Source of the DNA: Promethearchaeota archaeon
GTDB taxonomy: Archaea; Asgardarchaeota; Lokiarchaeia; Sigyniarchaeales; SOKP01
Assembly (NCBI GenBank): GCA_030615145.1
Contig: JAUWZT010000031.1
Span: 1-19,502 of the forward strand
Direction of reading: 5' to 3'
DNA: 19,502 bases
Shown: in pieces, positions 13,363-19,502 of the stretch
How positions within the stretch are numbered: the stretch's first letter is position 1
How the letters are laid out: each line of letters begins with the position of its first letter
Position numbers and translations under genes: made by a program
The notes under the pieces: generated by a model
What the model was told of the DNA's origin: nothing
Seen by the model: the letters and a program-made list of their open reading frames with translations, nothing else
Database searches by the model: none

Positions 13363-13953
13363 CTACATTATTTCTTCTCTTATTTTGTTATAAAAGTCTA
13401 TAATTATTTTACTTCTCTCTTCTCCGATTTGTTTTGAGACTTCTAAGTACAATCCATCCTTTAATTTCAAGATTTTATTTTCTAAATGCTCAATTACTTG
13501 GATAATTCCCCCTTTATTTCTTAAAGTAAAACTAATAGTTCTGTATAAACCTATTGCTCCAAGCGCATCCAGTTTATCTGCGTCCGATAAAATTTTTGCT
13601 TCAAGAGTTTTAGGTTTAATGTTATTCGAAAAAGAATGTGCTCGAATGCTGTGAATAATATTTTCAATATTGTCAATATTAATGTTGAAGTTAGTTTTTT
13701 GGAAAAACTTTTCAGCCATTTCACCGGACATTTCAGCGTGATTCTTTGCATCATTTTTTTTCTCATAAATTCTACCAACATCGTGAAGTAAGGCAGCTAT
13801 TTTAATTGTCAGTAAATTCGCATTTAAAGCAGTCCCTATTTGCACACATAAATTAAGTACTCGCTCAACATGTTTAAAACCATGGAGATCGTCCTTTTCG
13901 GAATTATTATGTGCGAATGTTCTTACAGCTGAAAGTATTTCGTCGACATTCAT
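13363..13953 (-). CDS. HD-domain phosphohydrolase
   Basis: A 196-residue soluble protein with the HD metal-binding set: His28 in HGFKHVERV, His57-Asp58 in AALLHDVGR, His72 in KNHAEMSG and Asp124/Asp126 in SDADKLDALGAIG. This layout is that of the small YedJ/YpgQ-like HD phosphohydrolases, which cleave phosphate esters of nucleotides or related compounds with a divalent metal. The substrate cannot be read from sequence. ATG 13953 has no Shine-Dalgarno and T/A-rich DNA upstream, so it may be leaderless. It converges on the profilin-like/TrmB gene with only two bases between the stops, so neither gene has room for a separate terminator. Confidence 0.88.
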   Translation of the reverse strand: MNVDEILSAVRTFAHNNSEKDDLHGFKHVERVLNLCVQIGTALNANLLTIKIAALLHDVGRIYEKKNDAKNHAEMSGEMAEKFFQKTNFNINIDNIENIIHSIRAHSFSNNIKPKTLEAKILSDADKLDALGAIGLYRTISFTLRNKGGIIQVIEHLENKILKLKDGLYLEVSKQIGEERSKIIIDFYNKIREEIM

Positions 13954-14049
13954 AATATAAGAGTAAAAATAAAAAAATTGATTTAATTAAAAAATAAATT
14001 GTTAAAATAAAAATAGTTATAAAATGTAAGAGTTGGATAATATTGTAGA
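13954..14049 (-). promoter_or_regulatory. AT-rich spacer: U-tracts after ligase operon, promoter of HD gene
   Basis: On the reverse strand the 96 bases after the acyl-CoA synthetase stop contain repeated T runs (for example ATTTTTATTTTAACAATTT) suited to archaeal termination. Closer to the HD gene, TTTTTAATTAAATC around 13993-13980 could serve as its TATA element. Composition alone makes both assignments weak. Confidence 0.3.
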
Positions 14050-15735
14050 TTAAACTTCTTCTCCACGCCTTCTGGCTTCAATTTCTTTCAGATCTTTTCT
14101 TAAGACTTTACCAACGAGGGTTTCGGGAAGTTCTTTTCTAAATTCTATAAATTTAGGAACTTTATAAGGAGCGACAGTTTGTCTACAGAATTCCTTTATT
14201 TCAGCTTCCATTTCTTCGCTTTCTTTATATCCATCCTTAAGAACGATAAACGCCTTTACTTTTTCACTACCGGGTATATCAGGATTAGGAAGCCCAATTA
14301 CGGCAGCATTTTCAATAGCTTCGTGTTCAAATAATACATCTTCCAATTCTCTCGGGTAAACTTTAAAACCGCTAACATTTATCATGTCCTTCTTCCTATC
14401 AACTATAAAGAAATAGCCGTCTTCGTCCATTTTCGCGATATCTCCTGTTAAAAGCCAGTCACCCTTTATTTGACCCGCAGTTTCTTCAGGCTTGTTCCAA
14501 TAACCTTTCATAACTTGAGGTCCTTTTATCATAATTTCACCCGATTCACCAAGAGGTATAATTTTGGTATAATCGTCAATATCTACGATTTTTAGTTCAG
14601 TATCAGGAATTGGCATTCCAACAGAACCTATCTTCCTTTCTCCTTGAACAGGATTAGTAGTAGCAACCGGTGACGTCTCTGTCAGTCCGTAACCCTCAAG
14701 AATTTTACCACCGGTCCTCTCTTCAAATTCCTTAAGAACCTCTGGTGGCATCGGTGCTGCTCCAGTATTACAAATTCTTATAGATTTAAGATCTTTTGCA
14801 TAATCTTCTAAGTCGTCTCGTTCTAACAAACGCATATACATTGTTGGTACCCCTGGAAACATTGATGGACGAGTAGCTTTAATTATCTCGAATAAAGATT
14901 TTTGATCGCGCGGGTCTGGATTTAAAGCGATGGTTGAGCCATTGTATATCATGATATTCATACATACTGTTTGACCATATATATGGAAGAGTGGTAAATT
15001 GGTAAGCCCAGTATCTTTACCTCTTTTTACTTCCGCACCTAACCATCTGTGAGTTGCTATGCAATTAGAGACAATATTTCTATGGGTAAGCATTGCGCCT
15101 TTAGGCAATCCGGTTGTACCTCCAGTATATTGTAAGCACGCAATATCTTCTTGACCATTTGTTTCGAATTTTGGGGGATTTGGTTTTGTTTTATTAATTA
15201 AATTTATAAACTGCATCGTTCCAGCGATCTCAGGTGGGTTTCTTGGTGCCATCATTGTATAATCGAAAACATTTGTTATTATAACATGTCTCAACCGGGT
15301 TCTATCTCTTATTTTATTAATTTTGTCAACTTGGTTGTCCCAAGCTATTAGGATCTCTGCTCCAGAGTCATTAAGCTGATAAGCCAACTCGTGTTCAGTG
15401 TGGAGAACGCTACAAGCCGTAACAATTCCGCCTGCTTTTAATATAGCGTAATAACTGAAAATAAATTGGGGGAAGTTTGGAATCATAATTGCTACGATGT
15501 CTCCTCTTTTAACTCCTAAATTGACGAGAGCAGTTGCGAGTCTATCAGCAATATCTTTGAACTTTTTATATGTGATCTTGTTTTTCATAAACCAAATTGC
15601 AGTTCGACCGCCAAAATCCTTTGCAGAATTATCTAAAAATTCGTAGATATTCATATTAGGATAATCTATATGATGGGGTACATTCTCGTCGTAATGTTCC
15701 AACCAAGGTTTTTTTGCATAAGGGTTTTCACTCAT
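14050..15735 (-). CDS. Acyl-CoA synthetase (AMP-forming, FadD-like)
   Basis: The 561 residues have the full adenylate-forming set. The P-loop YTGGTTGLPKGAM is at 203-215, GYGLTETSP at 348-356, the adenosine-ribose aspartate in LTGDIAKMDEDGY at 429-441, the hinge DRKKDMINVSGFKVYP at 446-461, and the C-terminal catalytic Lys in GKVLRKDL at 542-549. It would activate a carboxylic acid with ATP and join it to CoA. Overall it resembles the long-chain fatty-acid ligases, but chain length or aromatic specificity cannot be fixed by eye. AAAGGT precedes ATG 15735. It is the last gene of the Liv-type transporter operon, 80 nt after the HEAT-repeat gene, suggesting that it handles the imported compound. 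No signal peptide or membrane segment is visible. Confidence 0.92.
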   Translation of the reverse strand: MSENPYAKKPWLEHYDENVPHHIDYPNMNIYEFLDNSAKDFGGRTAIWFMKNKITYKKFKDIADRLATALVNLGVKRGDIVAIMIPNFPQFIFSYYAILKAGGIVTACSVLHTEHELAYQLNDSGAEILIAWDNQVDKINKIRDRTRLRHVIITNVFDYTMMAPRNPPEIAGTMQFINLINKTKPNPPKFETNGQEDIACLQYTGGTTGLPKGAMLTHRNIVSNCIATHRWLGAEVKRGKDTGLTNLPLFHIYGQTVCMNIMIYNGSTIALNPDPRDQKSLFEIIKATRPSMFPGVPTMYMRLLERDDLEDYAKDLKSIRICNTGAAPMPPEVLKEFEERTGGKILEGYGLTETSPVATTNPVQGERKIGSVGMPIPDTELKIVDIDDYTKIIPLGESGEIMIKGPQVMKGYWNKPEETAGQIKGDWLLTGDIAKMDEDGYFFIVDRKKDMINVSGFKVYPRELEDVLFEHEAIENAAVIGLPNPDIPGSEKVKAFIVLKDGYKESEEMEAEIKEFCRQTVAPYKVPKFIEFRKELPETLVGKVLRKDLKEIEARRRGEEV

Positions 15736-15815
15736 TTTTCAAACCTTTTATTTTAATTATATTGATTTTACATCCTTTCATTTTAATTTATTTTTGAAAG
15801 AAAATGAGTAAGAAT

Positions 15816-17360
15816 TTAAATATTTTCTGTAATGTTATCTATTGCGAAATCAGCGGATTCGCAAACATAATCGCATTCGTCATGAATCAGGTTTTTTAAA
15901 GCTGAAATTACCTCAGGCTTGTTTATTTTAATTTTTCCTAAGGCTTCAGAAGCTCTCCATCTAACATCTGGTTTTTTATCATCTAAAGCTCTTAATAAAG
16001 AAGGAATCGCTTTCTCCGAAATGGTTCCAATTTTACCTAACGAAAGAGCAGCTTCTCTCCTTACAATAGTTTTGTTATCGTTTAAGGCTTCTTCTAAAGC
16101 TATTAACACTTCCTCTGAATCTTTACCAATTGCTCCTAGATTTCGAGCAGCTTCTACTCGTATATATTTTTTAGCATTTTTCAATTTCGCAGTAATAAAA
16201 GGGATAGCTTCTTTAGCATCTTCACCGATTCCACCAATAGAAGAAATAATCATAATTTTGTTTTTATAGTTCTTATTAAAAACTTTGAATAATCTGAAAA
16301 AATTACCTCTCATATAGTTTAATATCTCATAACCAACTATAATCACATTTAGGATTATTGCAATAAGTACACCAAATATTCCAAAAATCCCACCTATCAT
16401 AAGGAATAATATGAAATAAAACGGTATTATTAGCAGTGCTAATACAAAATCAGAAATTCTATATTTAACCCGTTTATTATACCCATCAATTAAAGCAGGA
16501 ACGGCTTCTTTACCTAAGCTCCGTAAAGAATCGGCTGCTTTTCCTCTGACTTCTTCCCTCTTATCTTTTAACGTTAACGCTAAATTTTCAATTATTTCTG
16601 GACTTTTTATATTTAACTCTCCTAAACATTCGACTGCACATTTTCTAACAACTCTGTTTTTATGGTTCAAGACATTTAGTAGATGGGAAACAGACGCTTC
16701 ACCAATTTGAGTAAGTGTATTAACAATATGATACCTAACCCTCCAATCCTTGTCATCAAGTGCGCTTATTAATGTAGGAATTGCTTTAATTGTACCTCTT
16801 CCAATACCACTCATTGCTCGTGCTGAAGCGGTTCTAACAGCCCAACTTGGATCGCTAATACTATGCATTAAATCGGAGATAACCTCGAAAGCTTCAGATC
16901 CCAATAAACTTAAGGCCTCAGCTGCTTTAGTGCGCACCTCTTCGTTTTCATCTTTTAGCGCGTTTTTAAGAGAATTTAGAGATTCGTTCGTAGCTTTACC
17001 AATTTTTCCAAGTGAAGTAACTACGGCAGTTCTAATAGAAGCTTCATTATCAGAAGAATATTTAGACAATTTTAGTACTGCGGTTTCAGCAAGTTTTCCA
17101 ATTTTTCCTAAAGATCTAACTGCTTCTCGACGGATACTCCAATCTTCATCATCTAAGTATTCAGTTATTTTAAGCACTGCATTTTCGCCAGATTTCTCTC
17201 CTATTTCACCTAACACAAATATTGAATTAAACCTGATAGAACGGATTTCACTATCCATATTTTTTATTACTTCACCAATAACGGATGAATCTTTTTCAAT
17301 TCTTGATAAAACTAAATCAATTCTTGCATCCCTTAACAATCGTTCTAAAGAAGCTGACAT
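15816..17360 (-). CDS. HEAT-repeat protein split by a membrane hairpin
   Basis: This 514-residue protein has about seven to eight PBS-lyase-type HEAT repeats at residues 25-295. They recur as D(E/D)DWSIRREAVRSLGKIG, DENEEVRTKAAEALSLLG and DDKDWRVRYHIVNTLTQIG. A two-segment hydrophobic region follows at about 304-348 (FVLALLIIPFYFILFLMIGGIFG, then VLIAIILNVIIVGYEIL). About four more repeats occupy 366-510 (KKYIRVEAARNLGAIG, DNKTIVRREAALSLGKIG, DDKKPDVRWRASEALGKI). HEAT repeats form a solenoid for protein binding; the hairpin would place both solenoids on the same side of the membrane. It begins 11 nt after the LivF stop, so it is translated with the transporter. A scaffold tethering the ATPases or ligase to the membrane is inference. 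The repeat identity is clear, the function is not. Confidence 0.85.
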   Translation of the reverse strand: MSASLERLLRDARIDLVLSRIEKDSSVIGEVIKNMDSEIRSIRFNSIFVLGEIGEKSGENAVLKITEYLDDEDWSIRREAVRSLGKIGKLAETAVLKLSKYSSDNEASIRTAVVTSLGKIGKATNESLNSLKNALKDENEEVRTKAAEALSLLGSEAFEVISDLMHSISDPSWAVRTASARAMSGIGRGTIKAIPTLISALDDKDWRVRYHIVNTLTQIGEASVSHLLNVLNHKNRVVRKCAVECLGELNIKSPEIIENLALTLKDKREEVRGKAADSLRSLGKEAVPALIDGYNKRVKYRISDFVLALLIIPFYFILFLMIGGIFGIFGVLIAIILNVIIVGYEILNYMRGNFFRLFKVFNKNYKNKIMIISSIGGIGEDAKEAIPFITAKLKNAKKYIRVEAARNLGAIGKDSEEVLIALEEALNDNKTIVRREAALSLGKIGTISEKAIPSLLRALDDKKPDVRWRASEALGKIKINKPEVISALKNLIHDECDYVCESADFAIDNITENI

Positions 17361-17371
17361 TTTTTATCACC

Positions 17372-18076
17372 CTATATTCCTAGATAGACTTTTTTAATTC
17401 GAGGTTCTTTTTCTAACTGTTCTTTTGTGCCCCTCATTTCTATTTTTCCTTCTTCCAATAGATGTATGTTTTCACCAACTTCCATTGCTAATATGGCATC
17501 TTGTTCAACTAATAAGGTTGTAGTCCCCCCTTTTTTAATTGTATTTACTGCATCAAATATTCTGTCCTTTATTTTAGGAGCTAAACCCAATGAAGGTTCA
17601 TCTAATAGAAGTAATTTTGGATTTGCCATAATTGCACGACCGATTGCGAGCATCTGTTGTTCGCCTCCACTCAACGTTCCTGCTCTTTGTTTTTTTCTTT
17701 CTTTAAGGCGAGGGAAAACTTCAAATACAAAACCTAATAACTCTTGAAATTTTTTTTTATCTTTTAAAGTATATGCCCCCATTTCCAAGTTTTCCATTAC
17801 GCTCATATCATAAAATAAGCGCCGACGCTCGGGACAATGAGCTATTCCTTTTTTGGCGATTTTATGAGCTTTTAAGCCGTCAATTCTTTCTTCCAAAAAT
17901 ACAATTTTTCCTCTATCTGGTTCTTCTAATCCAGATATAACTCTGAGAAGAGTTGATTTTCCCGCTCCGTTAGGACCGATAACGGCATCCAGAGCTCTAT
18001 CTTCTATTGTTAAGTTAATCTCTTCGAGAGCTCTAGCTTTTCCATAATAATGATATATTTTTCTCATTTCAAGCAA
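17372..18076 (-). CDS. livF: Branched-chain amino acid-type ABC transporter ATPase LivF
   Basis: The protein has Walker A GPNGAGKST, PERRRLFYDMSVMENLEMG typical of the LivF Q-loop region, signature LSGGEQQM, Walker B LLLLDEPSLGLAP and switch-His-region LLVEQDA, ending near the usual 235 residues. It is one of the two ATPases of the Liv/HAAT importers. TTG 18076 is preferred as the start: AAAGGA lies 10 nt upstream and the protein then begins MLEMRKIYHYYG, matching the family opening MLEVxNLxxxYG. GTG 18085 is possible, but its ribosome motif would be only one base away. The loop before Walker A reads EDRALDAVIGPNG where GEIVALIG is usual. It overlaps the end of LivG by about 8 bases, indicating coupled translation. 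Confidence 0.92.
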   Translation of the reverse strand: MLEMRKIYHYYGKARALEEINLTIEDRALDAVIGPNGAGKSTLLRVISGLEEPDRGKIVFLEERIDGLKAHKIAKKGIAHCPERRRLFYDMSVMENLEMGAYTLKDKKKFQELLGFVFEVFPRLKERKKQRAGTLSGGEQQMLAIGRAIMANPKLLLLDEPSLGLAPKIKDRIFDAVNTIKKGGTTTLLVEQDAILAMEVGENIHLLEEGKIEMRGTKEQLEKEPRIKKVYLGI

Positions 18077-18812
18077 GTTGTTCACTTCCTTTTCCTAAAT
18101 ACGCTTCTAATACAATTTTATTGTTTGCAACCTCTTGTGGAGGACCTTCGGTTATATATTTACCTTGGTGCATAGCAACGACTCTAGGCACTAGATGCAT
18201 TAGTTCTCGTAAAACATGTCCTGTCATAAAAACAGTTACTCCATCATCATGCAATCTTATTATCAAATCTGTTATACCCTTTTGTTCTTCGTGAGAAAGC
18301 CCACTAAATGGCTCATCTAAAAGAAGTAATTGAGGATTAGTGCCTAATGCTTTTCCTATTTGCAATTTTCTCAAATCACCATGAGGTAATATTATGGGAG
18401 GTATTCTTGCTTTGTCAACGAGGCCAACTGCAGCTAAAATAGAACTCGCGTATTCGTCTATCCCATATTCTTTAGCTACTTTTTTACCTCTTGGTGAAAG
18501 GCAAGATACGGCAATGTTATCTAAAAGTGTCATAAATCGAAACGATCTTACAAGTTGAAAAGTTCTAGCGATCCCCAAATTTACAATTTTATTAGGTTTC
18601 ATCCCTGTAATATCACGCCCATCAAACCTAATTGATCCAGAATTGGGTTTTTCATGTCCTGAGATTAAGTTAAATAATGTAGTTTTTCCAGCGCCATTTG
18701 GACCTATTAAGCCGGTAAATTCTCCCCGTTTTACTTCAAAACTAAAATCGTTAACAGCTGTCAAACCACTAAATTTTTTTGTTAAATTTTTTAATTCTAA
18801 AATCACTCCCAT
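18069..18812 (-). CDS. livG: Branched-chain amino acid-type ABC transporter ATPase LivG
   Basis: This 247-residue ATPase opens MGVILELKNLTKKFSGLTAV, with Walker A GPNGAGKTT (37-45), GIARTFQLVRSFRFMTLLDNI (80-100, the LivG Q-loop region) and Walker B LLLLDEPFSGL (162-172). The ABC signature is divergent, LPHGDLRKLQIGKAL at 142-156 instead of LSGGQ; LivG proteins usually have LPYGxQRRLEIARAL, so Gly is kept while Gln is Asp. ATG 18812 is chosen because GGAG ends 9 nt upstream. A TTG at 18827 would lie before that ribosome site and is less likely. With LivF it would power a membrane pore of the LivH/LivM type. It lies between LivM and LivF. Confidence 0.92.
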   Translation of the reverse strand: MGVILELKNLTKKFSGLTAVNDFSFEVKRGEFTGLIGPNGAGKTTLFNLISGHEKPNSGSIRFDGRDITGMKPNKIVNLGIARTFQLVRSFRFMTLLDNIAVSCLSPRGKKVAKEYGIDEYASSILAAVGLVDKARIPPIILPHGDLRKLQIGKALGTNPQLLLLDEPFSGLSHEEQKGITDLIIRLHDDGVTVFMTGHVLRELMHLVPRVVAMHQGKYITEGPPQEVANNKIVLEAYLGKGSEQLA

Positions 18813-18857
18813 TTTAAAAATCTCCAAATTAAAATTTTACATATTATTTTATTAACA

Positions 18858-19502
18858 TTATCTTCCTAATAGAATATCCCACAATTCTTGAATACGCTCT
18901 AGTGCGGGTTTTAAAACTCCGTGTTCTGCAAATCTTACGAATAATATTAATATGATGCTAAAAATCAATAATGAAAGATCTAATGTTTCTCTTAGAAGTT
19001 CTCCCGAAAATACGAAAATAAATGCACCAATTGCAGATCCAGAAATTGTAGCTATACCACCAACAGCTACAATGATAATCGCGTAAAAGGAGTACAACGG
19101 TTGAAAAATCCCTGGATTTACTCCTCTAAAACGCATTGCAAAAAGACCACCAGCTATACCTGCGAAAAAACCGCTTATCATAAACGCATAAATTTTATAT
19201 TTCGTAAGATTAATCCCCGAAGCCTCTGCTCCTGTTTCATCATCACGAATAGATTTAAAAATCGTGCCTATATTTGATTTTGTGATATGAGTTAAAATTA
19301 ATAAAGATATACACATTATCAAAAAGGTGATAAAATATTCAATAACAGTAAACGGAGAGATAGAGGGAACCTGAGATATGCCATCAGTTCCGAATAATTC
19401 TGTTCCAATTGTTCCTTCCCACCATCTGGATAAAGTCCCCATTATAAAAACCTGAAATAATATTAAACTCATAGCTAGCGTTCCTAAAGCTAAATAAGGA
19501 CC
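18858..19502 (-). CDS. livM: Branched-chain amino acid-type ABC permease LivM (partial)
   Basis: The reverse frame is open to the window edge: 214 codons, starting GPYLALGTLAMSLILFQVF, which is the GPYFALxTLA motif of LivM in mid-protein. The ATG at 19472 is therefore internal. Hydrophobic segments follow around the edge of the window and at YFITFLIMCISLLILTHI, IYAFMISGFFAGIAGGLFAM, YSFYAIIIVAVGGIATISGSAIGAFIFVFSG and SLLIFSIILILFV. The cytoplasmic loop SIRDDETGAEASGINLTKYK is the family's ATPase-contacting EAA-like loop. It forms one half of the transmembrane pore. About a third of the usual 320 residues is missing, upstream of the window, where LivH and the binding protein would also be expected. 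The gene ends 45 nt before LivG. Confidence 0.92.
   Translation of the reverse strand, partial: GPYLALGTLAMSLILFQVFIMGTLSRWWEGTIGTELFGTDGISQVPSISPFTVIEYFITFLIMCISLLILTHITKSNIGTIFKSIRDDETGAEASGINLTKYKIYAFMISGFFAGIAGGLFAMRFRGVNPGIFQPLYSFYAIIIVAVGGIATISGSAIGAFIFVFSGELLRETLDLSLLIFSIILILFVRFAEHGVLKPALERIQELWDILLGR

Noticed and set aside
13954..14049. Possible small RNA in the AT-rich spacer
   Set aside because: Only homopolymeric A/T runs are present, without stable pairing or RNA gene boxes.
16750..17397. Forward 215-codon ORF, unusually long for a shadow
   Set aside because: It is the complement of HEAT repeats, whose periodic codon use keeps the opposite frame open. The reverse strand has the clear repeat protein.
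17372..19502. Plain annotation as leucine/isoleucine/valine importer
   Set aside because: LivFGM-type proteins also carry urea, aromatic and other organic acids; the operon ligase makes an amino-acid substrate uncertain.
1..19502. tRNA, rRNA, CRISPR arrays, insertion sequences, phage genes
   Set aside because: No cloverleaf or T-loop consensus, spaced direct-repeat array, transposase motif or terminal inverted repeat pair was found by reading both strands.

Overview
The window looks like a chromosomal piece of an Asgard archaeon, most likely of the Lokiarchaeia / Promethearchaeota type. The strongest evidence is a full-length eukaryote-like actin at 10902-12041. It carries DNGTG, DIGDGVSH and LSGGST nucleotide-binding motifs and the actin C-terminal signature from PPERMYSVWIGGS to HRCF. 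An archaeal identity also fits the AT-rich DNA, the TATA/BRE-like promoters (some apparently leaderless), the TrmB- and PadR-type regulators and a branched-chain polyamine synthase. No rRNA, tRNA, CRISPR array, insertion sequence or phage gene was seen.

Layout. 1-434 (-) is the 5' part of a two-TM membrane protein that leaves the window. 610-2037 (-) is a fusion of branched-polyamine synthase (BpsA) with AdoMet decarboxylase (SpeD). 2038-2542 is mostly non-coding but holds a 23-codon ORF with a strong Shine-Dalgarno that resembles the start of an ABC ATPase. 2543-3280 (-) is an ICMT/PEMT-like membrane methyltransferase. 3385-3496 (+) appears to be the relic of a GNAT acetyltransferase C-terminus. 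3497-4522 (-) is an Ntn-hydrolase asparaginase. 4824-10560 (+) is a compact five-gene block: PadR regulator, BtrH_N/DUF4872 protein, squalene-cyclase-like toroid protein, DUF3795 Cys-rich protein, and a UvrA paralogue without a UvrB-binding domain. A 10-bp inverted repeat overlaps the TATA box in front of this block.

10561-13360 (+) is the cytoskeletal region. A 340-nt leader holds a palindrome, a TATA box and a possible RNA structure. The actin gene follows, with no canonical start codon. A poly-T terminator comes next, and then a protein that joins an N-terminal profilin/roadblock-like domain to a TrmB-type winged helix. 13363-13953 (-) is an HD-domain phosphohydrolase. 14050-19502 (-) is one transport-and-activation operon transcribed LivM, LivG, LivF, HEAT-repeat membrane protein, acyl-CoA synthetase.

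How the genes work together (inference). The Liv-type importer with an acyl-CoA ligase suggests uptake and CoA activation of an organic acid rather than of amino acids. The PadR block looks like a self-regulated accessory or stress module. The actin gene beside a DNA-binding protein with a profilin-like domain is the most suggestive arrangement: it would be a candidate for linking cytoskeletal state to transcription.
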